From Elusimicrobiales bacterium (lineage in GTDB: Bacteria; Elusimicrobiota; Elusimicrobia; Elusimicrobiales; Elusimicrobiaceae), in NCBI GenBank assembly GCA_041651175.1, contig JBAZJT010000002.1, positions 112,555-176,554 of the forward strand: a stretch of DNA of 64,000 nt, read 5' to 3'. The notes beneath the pieces were generated by a model. That model made no database searches. It was not told the origin of the DNA and saw only the letters and a program-made list of their open reading frames with translations. Shown here one piece after another: positions 1 to 8,373 of the stretch. The translations under genes were made by a program, and so were the position numbers. How positions within the stretch are numbered: position 1 is the stretch's first letter; every line of letters begins with the position of its first letter.

Positions 1-25
1 TGTCTTGTTTCCGCCGGGAGGGGTT

Positions 26-418
26 ATGCCGACTGCCAGCCTGAATCCGTTTTCCATGGTTCCAAGAAAGGACTACCTTTCATTTTTTAACGGCAGGCAT
101 CCGAGATACAAGAAAATTCTCTCGTTTACCGATTTCCAGAAAAAGGATGTGGCTTTTGCCGCCGGAATTCCTGTCGCCTCCGTTCGTTACGACAACAAGC
201 TGCCGGCGGAGGTTGAAACCCGTTTCCGCGAATGGGCAACGCTTCTGAATCTGGTGGCGGAACATTTCAGAGGCGATGCGGATAAAACCGCGCTTTGGTT
301 CGTCATGCCCAATCCGATGCTTGGCAATATAGCTCCTCGCGACATGATTCGCATGGGGCGATTCAACAAGCTGCTTAAATTCATAGTCAATGCCATGTCG
401 GAAAATCAGCGTCCATAA
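26..418 (+). CDS. DUF2384 (Xre/MbcA/ParS-type) antitoxin
   Basis: Probable antitoxin of a RES-type toxin-antitoxin pair. The C-terminal half (about residues 65-125) has the DUF2384 pattern: a helix with an invariant-looking Trp-Phe, then 'NPMLGNIAPRDMI' and a final helix. The N-terminal part resembles the degenerate Xre-like helix-turn-helix of this family. In known systems this protein binds both the operator and the toxin. The ATG at 26 follows a strong GGGAGGGG ribosome site; the frame is open to the window edge through a TTG at 5, so a longer upstream start cannot be excluded. The toxin gene begins 3 bp downstream. Both genes look AT-richer than the LPS genes that follow, which suggests transfer. 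Family assignment is from motif recognition only. Confidence 0.75.
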   Translation: MPTASLNPFSMVPRKDYLSFFNGRHPRYKKILSFTDFQKKDVAFAAGIPVASVRYDNKLPAEVETRFREWATLLNLVAEHFRGDADKTALWFVMPNPMLGNIAPRDMIRMGRFNKLLKFIVNAMSENQRP

Positions 419-421
419 ATC

Positions 422-1321
422 ATGGCAAAGCATTTTCGCGCGAAACCAATACTGCTGGATTGTTTTCATGCGGTGGATGTTTATCGGACTGCGGCAATAA
501 GGGATAAATGTCTTCGGTATCACAGTGAGCTATATAATGCTCTCGCTATTGAGCGGGATAAGATATCGGATTGTCTGAAAAAAGCGCTGCTGGAAGCTGC
601 AATCGGTCCGTTCAAATTTTCCGGCTGGCAGCGGCTTGTCAAATACAGGTATTCGGACAATCCGCTGTCTCCCGAAGGAAGCTTGCTGGAACCGGGAGGG
701 AGGTTTAACATCCCGGATATCAACCCGTTGCGGTTTCCCAGATTTCCGGCGCTCTATATAGCCGAAGACCGGAAGACCGCTTTAGGTGAAGCGTTAGGCG
801 GCGAAGGCGACGGCGCAATGTCCGCGCTGGATTGCGCGCTTGTCAAAAGAGAATCAATAGCCGTTATCTCGCTGGAAGGAGAGTTGGATTCCGTCATAGA
901 TTTGAACAAGGCCGAACGGCTGGAACCTTTTTTAAGGCTTATTGCGGGAATTTCCCTGCCCGCAGAAAAGGAGAAGTTGCTGGCGGACATGGGCAAAGCC
1001 GCCGAAATTGAACCAATGCAGCTTGTGCGCACAATGGATGAATTGGCAAATGCGCTGTTTGCCGGGGAATGGCGCAGAATGCCCATGCTCTATGATATTC
1101 CGGCGCAATGCCAGGTATTCGGACAGCTTGTTTTTAACGCAGGTATTGATGGGATAGTTTATCCGTCAAGAGTGTCTCCCGGCAATTGCATCGCCATATA
1201 TCCGAGAAATTTGATTCCTGGTTCGTATGTGCAATTGTCCGGGGCTGTTCCTGCAAGTCTGAAAATTACTAGATTAGATAGGGTGAGTTGGCCGGCTATG
1301 CGCGGAACTCTTGATTACTGA
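422..1321 (+). CDS. RES domain toxin
   Basis: RES family toxin, named for conserved Arg, Glu and Ser; characterised members deplete NAD+. The visible core is 'EPGGRFNIPD' (Arg), 'ALYIAEDRKTALGEA' (Glu) and 'GIVYPSRVSPGN' (Ser) followed by 'CIAIYP'. At 299 residues it is longer than the common 150-230 residue toxin, with about 65 extra N-terminal residues and an insertion of about 80 residues in the middle. It lies 3 bp after the DUF2384 antitoxin, the usual antitoxin-first order of RES-Xre modules. NAD+ hydrolysis is inferred from the family. Confidence 0.8.
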   Translation: MAKHFRAKPILLDCFHAVDVYRTAAIRDKCLRYHSELYNALAIERDKISDCLKKALLEAAIGPFKFSGWQRLVKYRYSDNPLSPEGSLLEPGGRFNIPDINPLRFPRFPALYIAEDRKTALGEALGGEGDGAMSALDCALVKRESIAVISLEGELDSVIDLNKAERLEPFLRLIAGISLPAEKEKLLADMGKAAEIEPMQLVRTMDELANALFAGEWRRMPMLYDIPAQCQVFGQLVFNAGIDGIVYPSRVSPGNCIAIYPRNLIPGSYVQLSGAVPASLKITRLDRVSWPAMRGTLDY

Positions 1322-1332
1322 ATGGTGGCGCC

Positions 1333-2172
1333 ATGACTGCAAACATCAGACAAACAAAGGTCAAAATCGGCGGGGCGGAGTTTTGCAATGCCGGGCCGCT
1401 GGCTTTTATCGCCGGGCCTTGCGTTATTGAAAGCGAACAGGGCTATCTGTCCGCCGCTAAAAAGCTGGCGGAAATTTTCCGCGCCGCTCGGCGTTCTTTC
1501 GTGCTCAAAGCCTCTTTTGACAAGGCCAACCGCACCTCGGTGAAATCGTTCCGGGGGCCCGGCATGGCGCGCGGGCTGGAAATTCTGGCCAAGGCCAAAA
1601 AGCTGACCGGCGCGCCGCTGCTGGTGGACGTGCATGAGCCGCCGCAGGCGGTTGAAATCGCCAAAGTGGCCGATATTCTGCAAATCCCTGCCTTCCTGTG
1701 CCGCCAGACGGACCTGGTTCTGGCCTGCGCGCGGACGGGGAAAGCCGTCAACGTCAAAAAAGGCCAGTTTCTCGCGCCGTGGGATATGGGTAATATCGCG
1801 GCGAAGATAGAATCCGCCGGAAACCGCAATATAATGTTCACCGAGCGCGGGACCAGCTTCGGCTATGGGCGGCTGGTGGTGGACATGTCCGGCCTTGAGG
1901 TGATGAAGCGGACCGGCTATCCCGTCATTTTTGACGCGACGCACTCCGTCCAGCAGCCGGGGGCCCTGGGAAGCGCCACGGGGGGGGATTCGTCTTTGAT
2001 CCCCGCTCTGGCGCGGGCCGCCGCCGCCGTGGGTGTGGCGGGGCTGTTTTTCGAGGCGCATCAGGACCCGCGCAGGGCATTGTCGGACGGACCCAATTCT
2101 CTGTCATTGAAAGATGTGCCCAAACTCGTTAGAATCGTATGTAAGCTGGACGACGAGGTCAAAAAAACATGA
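1333..2172 (+). CDS. kdsA: 3-deoxy-8-phosphooctulonate synthase (Kdo-8-P synthase)
   Basis: Condenses phosphoenolpyruvate with arabinose-5-phosphate to Kdo-8-phosphate in the cytoplasm, the first committed step to the Kdo of lipopolysaccharide. The 279 residues match the usual length. Visible motifs are 'FIAGPCVIES' near the N terminus, 'KASFDKANRTS', 'LVDVHEP', 'QIPAFLCRQTDL', 'NVKKGQF' and 'DATHSVQQPG'. The Cys in 'GPCVIES' is the metal ligand of the metal-dependent class, in contrast to the Asn of the E. coli type; that class call follows from this residue. It heads an overlapping block with kdsD and lptCAB, so it is probably expressed with them. Confidence 0.97.
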   Translation: MTANIRQTKVKIGGAEFCNAGPLAFIAGPCVIESEQGYLSAAKKLAEIFRAARRSFVLKASFDKANRTSVKSFRGPGMARGLEILAKAKKLTGAPLLVDVHEPPQAVEIAKVADILQIPAFLCRQTDLVLACARTGKAVNVKKGQFLAPWDMGNIAAKIESAGNRNIMFTERGTSFGYGRLVVDMSGLEVMKRTGYPVIFDATHSVQQPGALGSATGGDSSLIPALARAAAAVGVAGLFFEAHQDPRRALSDGPNSLSLKDVPKLVRIVCKLDDEVKKT

Positions 2173-2432
2173 AGTGCCTTTCCTGCGCCCAGGAAAACAA
2201 GCCGGGCGTTAAAATCTGCAAGAAATGCGGACGCGAAATCGCGCTGGCGCCCGCCTGGTTTCCCGACTGGAAATGGCATTTGAAAACGCTTTCCATCATA
2301 TACGCCGCGCTGGTGCTGTTTTTTTTCGGCGCGCATTTTCTGCTGAAAAAACTGCCGCCGCCGTATAATCTGCGCAGCATTCCGCCGGAGATGACGCCAT
2401 GGCTAAACCCAAAAACTCCCCCCAATCCGTAA
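2169..2432 (+). CDS. Small zinc-ribbon membrane protein
   Basis: A protein of 87 residues with a four-Cys zinc ribbon at the N terminus (CLSC near residue 3, CKKC near residue 17), then one transmembrane segment around residues 43-58 ('IIYAALVLFFFGAHFLL') and a Pro-rich tail. The ATG overlaps the kdsA stop codon by 4 bp and the 3' end overlaps kdsD by 34 bp, which argues for a real, translationally coupled gene. Function unknown. The position suggests a small inner-membrane protein made together with the Kdo/LPS genes, but nothing in its sequence ties it to them. Confidence 0.75.
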   Translation: MKCLSCAQENKPGVKICKKCGREIALAPAWFPDWKWHLKTLSIIYAALVLFFFGAHFLLKKLPPPYNLRSIPPEMTPWLNPKTPPNP

Positions 2433-3403
2433 CAGCCTTAGCGCGCGCCGACATGCTGGCCGAATCCCGCGCTGTGGCATCGGCTGCGCGCGCCCTTGAC
2501 GGCGCGGTTTTTTCCCGGGCGGTAAGAATTCTGCGCGGCGCGCTGGGCCGGGTGGCGGTAACGGGGCTTGGCAAATCGGGCCTTATAGGCCGCAAAATAG
2601 CCGCCACGTTGTCTTCTACCGGAACCTCGGCGGTGTTTGTGCATCCGGTGGAATGCCTGCACGGCGACCTAGGCATGATTTCCGAGGGAGACGTTTTGCT
2701 GGCCCTGTCCTCCTCCGGCGAGACTGACGAGGTTTGCAAGCTGGCCGCGCTTTTGAAATCGCGCGGCGTGAAAGTGGCCGCCCTCACCGCAGGCGCCAAT
2801 TCCCGGCTTGCCCGGATTTCCGACGCCGGCATCGCCCTTAAAATTTCAGGCGAGGCCTGCCCCCACAACATAACCCCCACTTCCTCCACCACCGCCATGC
2901 TGGCCGCTGGCGACGCGCTGGCGCTGGCGCTTATGCGGCTGTCGGGCTTTGGCAGGGAGGATTTTGCCAGGCTGCATCCGGGCGGCAGTTTGGGAAAAAT
3001 GCTTTCACTGAGAGTCAGGGATTTGATGCGCACCGGCGCGGCAAATCCCGTCATGCTCCAGACAAAAACCGTGGCCGACGCCCTGCCGCTTATGACGGAA
3101 ACCCGGCTTGGCGCGGTGTCGGTCGTGGATTCAAAAGGCCGGCTGGCCGGCTTTTTCACTGACGGGGATTTGCGGCGCGGCTTGCAAAAAGACACTGCGC
3201 TGCTTTCCCGCAAACTGGCGGATGTGATGACCAGAAAGCCCGCCTTTGTAACCGCCGATACTCCCGCCATAGAGGCGGCGAGGCTGCTGTCCGGCAAAAA
3301 AATAGACAATATCCCCGTGCTGGACGGGCGCGGCAGGCCCGCCGGCGTTCTGGACGAGCAGGACCTTATAGATGTGCTGCCGCTGGTCCGCGATGAGCAG
3401 TAA
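2399..3403 (+). CDS. kdsD: D-arabinose-5-phosphate isomerase (KdsD/KpsF)
   Basis: Converts ribulose-5-phosphate to arabinose-5-phosphate, the KdsA substrate. Domain order is a SIS sugar-isomerase domain at about residues 35-180 ('GLGKSGLIGRKIAATLSSTG', 'HPVECLHGDLGM', 'LSSSGETDE') followed by two CBS domains at about 205-330. At 334 residues it matches the KdsD/KpsF/GutQ family. The ATG follows GGAG in the end of the preceding zinc-ribbon gene. With kdsA two genes upstream this completes the first part of the Kdo route. Confidence 0.95.
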   Translation: MAKPKNSPQSVTALARADMLAESRAVASAARALDGAVFSRAVRILRGALGRVAVTGLGKSGLIGRKIAATLSSTGTSAVFVHPVECLHGDLGMISEGDVLLALSSSGETDEVCKLAALLKSRGVKVAALTAGANSRLARISDAGIALKISGEACPHNITPTSSTTAMLAAGDALALALMRLSGFGREDFARLHPGGSLGKMLSLRVRDLMRTGAANPVMLQTKTVADALPLMTETRLGAVSVVDSKGRLAGFFTDGDLRRGLQKDTALLSRKLADVMTRKPAFVTADTPAIEAARLLSGKKIDNIPVLDGRGRPAGVLDEQDLIDVLPLVRDEQ

Positions 3404-4484
3404 ACCCCCGTTTTTGCTGGCCCTGGCGCTCTGCCTTTCCGGCTGCGGCTATTACGGCGCGGACGGCGGCGGCGCGCGCGCGGTTCCGGTGCATAAAATG
3501 CAGAAGCTGAAAATGTACGAGATTGCGGGCAGCTCCCGCCCCTGGACGCTGGATGCCAAATCCGCCGAGCTTAAAGACGGCGAGGATACTGTCCGGATGG
3601 AGGAGCCGTTGGCGGTTTACGCGCACGGCGCTTCCACGTCTACGGTTAAATCGCGGCAGGGACGTTTCAACATGGAGGACAGCACCGCGGTTTTCAGCAA
3701 GAATGCGATAGCCTTCACCGACGGCGGGCGCATAAAGCTTGAAACCGAGGAACTGAAGTATTCCCCCAAAAGCGACAGGGCGTGGAGCGATGTTAAAGTT
3801 GATATAACCCGCGTCAAAGACGGCTCCACCACCACGGTTTCCGCGCAAAAGGGTTTTTACAATCTGGCGCGGAAAGACGGCGCGCTGTCGGGCAATGTGG
3901 TGGCACATGAGTTGCGGGATAATGTTACGTTGGAGACGGAACAGCTCAATTACTCGGAGAAAAACGCGCTGATGTGGTCCGACAAGCCGGTGAAAATGAC
4001 CGAAATCCGGGAGAACTCCCCTACGGTGGTTACAGCCTCCAGCGGCAGCTACGATTTGAACGGCAGGACGGCGGTTTTCAGCGGCGATGTCGTCGCGCTG
4101 GAGCAGAAGGACAATGTGGAGCTTTACACCGACAGGCTGGTATACAATCATCAGACTGCGCTGCTGTCGTCGGAGTCGCCGGTCAGAATGAAAACCGTCA
4201 GGGATAATTCGGTTTCCACCGTTACCGCGCGCAAGGGCAGTTACGATGCGGCGGGGCGTTCGGCTGTTTTCACCGGCAATGTGGTGGCGCGCTCGGAAAA
4301 GGACAAAACCATGCTGGAGACCGAGAAATTGTTTTATTCCGCAAAGCGCGCGCTTATATATACCGACGAGGCGGTCCGGCTGACGGGCGATAGCACGGTG
4401 GTCCGCGGCAGGGGCTTTGAGGCCAAACCCGACCTGTCGGAAATATCGGTTATGAATCAGGAAACGGAGCTGCCTAAAAAATGA
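3393..4484 (+). CDS. lptC: LptC-like LPS export lipoprotein with extra OstA-type repeats
   Basis: Predicted envelope lipoprotein of the LPS bridge. The start at 3393 gives a clean signal 'LLALALCLSGC' with the lipidated Cys near residue 18; an in-frame start at 3372 would add residues lacking signal character. The first part matches LptC ('MYEIAGSSRPWTLDAKSAEL'). It continues into four or so repeated beta-jellyroll units with the pattern 'G.YD..GR.AVFSG.VVA...D...LET..L.Y', as in LptA/LptD-N. LptC is usually about 190 residues, so 363 is nearly double. It overlaps kdsD and lptA. The LptC name rests on position and N-terminal similarity; an LptA-like multirepeat protein is the alternative. Confidence 0.8.
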   Translation: MSSKPPFLLALALCLSGCGYYGADGGGARAVPVHKMQKLKMYEIAGSSRPWTLDAKSAELKDGEDTVRMEEPLAVYAHGASTSTVKSRQGRFNMEDSTAVFSKNAIAFTDGGRIKLETEELKYSPKSDRAWSDVKVDITRVKDGSTTTVSAQKGFYNLARKDGALSGNVVAHELRDNVTLETEQLNYSEKNALMWSDKPVKMTEIRENSPTVVTASSGSYDLNGRTAVFSGDVVALEQKDNVELYTDRLVYNHQTALLSSESPVRMKTVRDNSVSTVTARKGSYDAAGRSAVFTGNVVARSEKDKTMLETEKLFYSAKRALIYTDEAVRLTGDSTVVRGRGFEAKPDLSEISVMNQETELPKK

Positions 4485-5194
4485 GGCGGATTTTCGGGAT
4501 GATTTTGGCGGTTGCCGCGGTCCCCGCGTTTGCGGGGGACGCCGCCGTTCCGCCCATGCTGGGCGGCGTGGTCAAAAGCGATAAATGGACCATGCACCGC
4601 GCCGAGGGGACCGAGGAGTTCTCCGGCAACGTGCGCTACCGCAGCGACCAGTACGAGATGCGCGCCGATTGGGGCCTCTACAACCGCAACACCGGCGAGT
4701 TCAGGACGTCCGGCAATATAGACGGCGCGAAACGCTGGCCCGACGGGGCATTGTCCCGCGCGCGTTCCGACAAGGCTCTCTACCGCATGAAAGAGGAGAC
4801 CGCGCTGCTGGAATCCGATGCCGGGCGTCTGGTGCGCATAGACCACAGCAGCCCGGTCTACGGCGTCTGGAACAGCGTCTCAAAAACGGCTTTCGCGGAC
4901 CAGAACGCGCGTTTTGCGCGGCTGGAAAAAGAAGTGGTCATAACCAGCACATCCTCCGTCGCGCATTGCGACAGCGCGGTTTACAGGTACAGCGAGGACG
5001 GACGGCACGCCCTGTTTGACCTTTACGGCAGGCCGGTGATTACCGGGGTTCACGACGGCTACGATTACGCCGTAGTGGGCGACACCGCCGCCGCGGACAT
5101 TGCCATGGACAAATTCACAATCACTGGCCGCGTGAAGGGCTGGATACGGCCCGCGGCAGGGAGCCGGCATGGAGCTTCGCGCTCGTTCTATTGA
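4481..5194 (+). CDS. lptA: LptA-like periplasmic LPS transport protein
   Basis: Predicted periplasmic OstA-like protein carrying LPS between LptC and the outer membrane. It has a signal peptide (residues 1-18, 'MILAVAAVPAFAGDA') and then jellyroll repeats ('GNVRYRSDQYEMRADWGLYN', 'AHCDSAVYRYSEDGRHALF'). The length of 237 residues is slightly above the usual 180-200. The start overlaps the lptC stop by 4 bp (ATGA) and the end overlaps lptB by 26 bp, the classical lptC-lptA-lptB order. Confidence 0.85.
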   Translation: MRRIFGMILAVAAVPAFAGDAAVPPMLGGVVKSDKWTMHRAEGTEEFSGNVRYRSDQYEMRADWGLYNRNTGEFRTSGNIDGAKRWPDGALSRARSDKALYRMKEETALLESDAGRLVRIDHSSPVYGVWNSVSKTAFADQNARFARLEKEVVITSTSSVAHCDSAVYRYSEDGRHALFDLYGRPVITGVHDGYDYAVVGDTAAADIAMDKFTITGRVKGWIRPAAGSRHGASRSFY

Positions 5195-5888
5195 GAAAAA
5201 CTACAAGGACCGCAAGGTTGTAAAAGGCATAGACATTTACGTCCGCACCGGCGAGATATGCGGGCTGCTGGGGCCCAACGGCGCGGGGAAAACCACCACT
5301 TTCTACATGCTGGTCGGTTTTATCAAGCCGGACGGCGGCAATGTGTTCATAGACGACAGGGATATCTCCGCCCTGCCGATGTACGAGCGCGCGCGGCTGG
5401 GCATAGGCTACCTCGCCCAGGAGCCGACCATTTTCCGTGGGCTTTCGGTGGAGGACAACCTGCTTGCCGTGCTGGAACGCATAATGCCCTCCAAAGCGCA
5501 GCGGCTGAAAAGGGTGCAGAGCCTGCTTGAGGAATTCGGCCTGTGGCGGCTGCGCAAACAGCAGGCCTGGACCCTTTCCGGCGGAGAAAAGCGCAGGCTG
5601 GAAGTGGCGCGCGCCATGATAAACGACCCGCATATCATGCTGCTGGACGAGCCTTTCGTGGGCATAGACCCCATAACGGTAAGCGACCTCAAGCGCATAA
5701 TTTTCCAGTTGCGCGACAAGGGCCTGGGCGTGCTTATCACCGACCATAACGTGCGCGAGACGCTGGACCTGACCGAGCGCGCCTATCTTATACACGACGG
5801 CAAAATCCTCACCGAAGGCTCGCGCGACGTGCTGCTCAACGACCCCGGCGCGCGCAAATTCTACCTCGGCGAAGATTTCAAGATGTGA
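5169..5888 (+). CDS. lptB: LPS export ABC transporter ATPase LptB
   Basis: Cytoplasmic ATPase that powers LPS extraction by the LptFG permeases. The full ABC set is visible: Walker A 'GPNGAGKTTTFYML', Q-loop 'QEPTIFRGL', signature 'LSGGEKRRLEVARAM', Walker B 'IMLLDEPFVGIDP' and switch His in 'ITDHNVRE'. The 239 residues and 'LGEDFKM' C terminus are typical of LptB. The permease partners are encoded at 34568-36747, away from this block. Confidence 0.96.
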   Translation: MELRARSIEKNYKDRKVVKGIDIYVRTGEICGLLGPNGAGKTTTFYMLVGFIKPDGGNVFIDDRDISALPMYERARLGIGYLAQEPTIFRGLSVEDNLLAVLERIMPSKAQRLKRVQSLLEEFGLWRLRKQQAWTLSGGEKRRLEVARAMINDPHIMLLDEPFVGIDPITVSDLKRIIFQLRDKGLGVLITDHNVRETLDLTERAYLIHDGKILTEGSRDVLLNDPGARKFYLGEDFKM

Positions 5889-5925
5889 TGGCGGGCGCCG
5901 CCTCATAGATTCCGGAGCCAGTTCA

Positions 5926-7230
5926 ATGCCGCTTGAAATAAACGGGCTTAGTTTCCGCCACTGCGGGGCGCGGGATTTCGCGCTGCGCGGCGTTGATTTG
6001 CGCATCCCCGCCGGGGAATGCGCCTTCGTGCGCGGCGAAAACGGCTCCGGCAAGACCACTCTTGTGGCGGCGGTGTCGGGCATTTCTCCGGCTTTCGGCG
6101 GGGGGGAGATATCCGGTTTGCTTGATATTTGCGGCGCAAGGCCCGCCTCCGTGCTGCAAAATATAGACGCCCAGATGCTGCACGAGACCGCCGGCGGCGA
6201 AATGGAATTCTACGCGCGCTACGGCGCGCCGGGGCCGGTTTCGGTTAATGAAGCGGCGCGCGCCATGGGCGTTGAAAAGCTGCTGGAACGGCAGACTCAC
6301 ACACTTTCTTCAGGCGAGATGCAGCGCGCCGCCATCTCCTGCGCGCTTTTCTGCTCCGACGGGAAACTGCTGGTGCTGGACGAACCGGCCTCCTGCCTGG
6401 ACGCCGCCGGGCAGCGCCTGCTGGCGGAGAGGATTTGCGCGCTTAAATCCGGGGGCGCCTCGGTGCTGGTTACCGGCCACGGCGCGGGCGCGCTGGCGGA
6501 CTGCGCGGACGCGGTTTACGAGCTAAGCGGCGGCGCGCTGCGCCGCGCGGGCTTTGCGCCGCAGGAGGAGGCCGCCGCTCCGGCGGCCCGTCCGGGCGGG
6601 GTTTTGCTGCGGGCGGAAAATGTCTGCGCCGAAAGCGAGGCGCACGAGATTATGCTGGCCCCCTCGCGGCTGGAGATGCGGGAGGGCGAAGTCGCCGGGA
6701 TAACCGGAGCCAACGGCTCCGGCAAGTCCAGCCTGGCCAAGCTGCTGGCCGGCTGGATTGCGCCGAAAGCCGGATATATTGAATTTGAGGGAAAGCGCGC
6801 GGATTGCTCCTGCCTGCGCCGCCAGTCCCGGCTGCTGGGGCAGAACCCGTATCACGGGCTTTTGTGCGCCACCGCCGCCGAGAATCTTGAGCAGGCGCGC
6901 CGCCGCGCGCTGCGCCCGGGTTTTGACGCCGCGCGCGCGGTTGAAATACTGGAGGCAGGTCCCCTGCTGCCGCGCGACGTAAACCGTCTCAGCTTCGGAC
7001 AGGCGCAGCGCGTGGCGCTGCTGTGCGCGCTGGCGTATAACCCGCGCGTTCTTATTCTGGACGAGTTTACCGCCTGCCTGGACGCGCGGGGAATAGCGCA
7101 GTCCGCGCGGCTGCTGCGCGAATACGCCGCCGCCGGCGGCGCGGCGGCGGTGGTGTCGCATCTGGAAAGCCATCTGGCGCCGTTGTGCGGGCGGATTTTG
7201 GCAATGAAGGATATTTATGCGCCGGGCTGA
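5926..7230 (+). CDS. Tandem ABC ATPase, ECF-transporter (EcfA/CbiO-like)
   Basis: One polypeptide with two ABC ATPase domains. Domain 1 (about residues 1-205) has 'GENGSGKTT', 'LSSGEMQRAAIS' and 'LLVLDEPASCLD'. Domain 2 (about 225-430) has 'GANGSGKSS', 'LSFGQAQRVALL' and 'LILDEFTACLD'. Fused double ATPases of this sort energise ECF vitamin and metal transporters. It is followed, with overlaps, by two membrane proteins that would serve as the other subunits. The start at 5926 is preceded by CCGGAG. The transported substrate cannot be read from the sequence. Confidence 0.85.
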   Translation: MPLEINGLSFRHCGARDFALRGVDLRIPAGECAFVRGENGSGKTTLVAAVSGISPAFGGGEISGLLDICGARPASVLQNIDAQMLHETAGGEMEFYARYGAPGPVSVNEAARAMGVEKLLERQTHTLSSGEMQRAAISCALFCSDGKLLVLDEPASCLDAAGQRLLAERICALKSGGASVLVTGHGAGALADCADAVYELSGGALRRAGFAPQEEAAAPAARPGGVLLRAENVCAESEAHEIMLAPSRLEMREGEVAGITGANGSGKSSLAKLLAGWIAPKAGYIEFEGKRADCSCLRRQSRLLGQNPYHGLLCATAAENLEQARRRALRPGFDAARAVEILEAGPLLPRDVNRLSFGQAQRVALLCALAYNPRVLILDEFTACLDARGIAQSARLLREYAAAGGAAAVVSHLESHLAPLCGRILAMKDIYAPG

Positions 7231-7795
7231 CAGGATACGGCTTGTGGTTTTTCCCACGGCTTTCGGCGCGCTATGGGGGCTTATAGAGTTGCTGGCGGGG
7301 GGCTGGCTGCACGCGATGCGCGTGCCGGTGGCGGGCGCGTTTCTGGGCTCCGCCGGCGGAATAATACTCTGCGCCGAGCGGGCCTTCACCCCCGTCCGGG
7401 GGGCAACGCTTTGCACCGGGCTTACCGCCATACTGGTCAAGCTGATGTTCATAGGCGGGCTGCAATTCAACATCGTCATAGCCCTCGCCCTGGAGACCGC
7501 GGTCGCCGAGGCGGTGCTGACGGTTTTCGGCGTAAGCGCGCTTTCTTTTTTCCTTGCGCCGCTGCTGTGCTGCATGGAAAGCTCGCTGCATTTTCTTATA
7601 GGCAACTGGCTCAAGTACGGCGGCGATATTTTCGGGGCCTATGCCATCGCGTTGCGCAAAATAGCGGCCCTGTTCGGGATTAAGCCGGATTTCTGGAAGC
7701 TGGCCGTCGCGCTGTGGGCGGGGCTGCATCTGGCCATCGGCGGGGCGGCGGGGCTGGTGTCGGTGCGGGTGGGCAGGTATTTGAGAAAAATATGA
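7217..7795 (+). CDS. Integral membrane protein, possible ECF S-component
   Basis: A 192-residue protein with about five or six hydrophobic segments, beginning 'VVFPTAFGALWGLIELLAGGWLH'. It overlaps the end of the double ATPase by 14 bp and the next membrane protein by 4 bp, so the three form one translational unit. Size and position fit an ECF substrate-binding (S) component; no substrate-specific signature was recognised. An alternative is a scaffold subunit of the same transporter. Confidence 0.6.
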   Translation: MRRADRIRLVVFPTAFGALWGLIELLAGGWLHAMRVPVAGAFLGSAGGIILCAERAFTPVRGATLCTGLTAILVKLMFIGGLQFNIVIALALETAVAEAVLTVFGVSALSFFLAPLLCCMESSLHFLIGNWLKYGGDIFGAYAIALRKIAALFGIKPDFWKLAVALWAGLHLAIGGAAGLVSVRVGRYLRKI

Positions 7796-8373
7796 AACGG
7801 GGAATCGCGTTCAAAACCGCGCTGCTGCTGTTTGCCGCGGCGCTGTTTCTGCCGGGCAGACGGTGGCAGGCAGCCGCCGACGCGGCGGCGCTGCTGGCGC
7901 TGGCCTCGCGCGACGCGGGCGCGCTGAGGGCGGGCTCGTTCCGGTTCTGGTTTTTTCCGGCGGCGCTGGCGGCGGCTGTCTCCTTTTTCTCCGCCGATGC
8001 CGACGCCAGTTTGCTGGGATACGGCTACTCGTCGCGGCAAATGGCGGCCGGCGCGGTGATGATGTTTCACGCCTATGTGTTTGCCGCGCTGGCCAGGTTT
8101 GGGCGGCGCAACTTCACGATGGGCGAGATAGTCTCCGCCGCGGACAGGGCCGGCGCAGGCGGGGCCGGGCTGCGCGCCGCGCTGGCGCTGGCCTCGGCGC
8201 GGATACTAAAGCGCATGCTGGCCGAAACCTGGCTGCACTACTGCGTCTCAAGGCCCGGAAAAAAGGAGCGGCTGCTGGATATGGACATATTCTTCGGCGC
8301 GGCGGTCAGAAACGCCGCCTCCGCGGCGGAAAACATATCGGTGCTGCTGCACATAAGGAACGTCGACATATGA
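7792..8373 (+). CDS. Membrane protein of the ECF-like cassette
   Basis: About 193 residues, starting at the ATG overlapping the preceding stop (ATGA). It has a hydrophobic N terminus ('ALLLFAAALFLPG'), two or three more membrane segments and a charged C-terminal helical region ('ARILKRMLAETWLHY'). Position suggests the T-component, but it is shorter than the usual 230-270 residues and lacks a recognisable Ala-Arg-Gly coupling motif. It ends in a 4-bp overlap with the TrmO-like gene. Function unassigned. Confidence 0.55.
   Translation: MKRGIAFKTALLLFAAALFLPGRRWQAAADAAALLALASRDAGALRAGSFRFWFFPAALAAAVSFFSADADASLLGYGYSSRQMAAGAVMMFHAYVFAALARFGRRNFTMGEIVSAADRAGAGGAGLRAALALASARILKRMLAETWLHYCVSRPGKKERLLDMDIFFGAAVRNAASAAENISVLLHIRNVDI

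Noticed and set aside
7863..8369. Long upstream extension of the TrmO-like frame
   Set aside because: It overlaps the upstream membrane protein gene in another frame; the TrmO homology begins at 8370.
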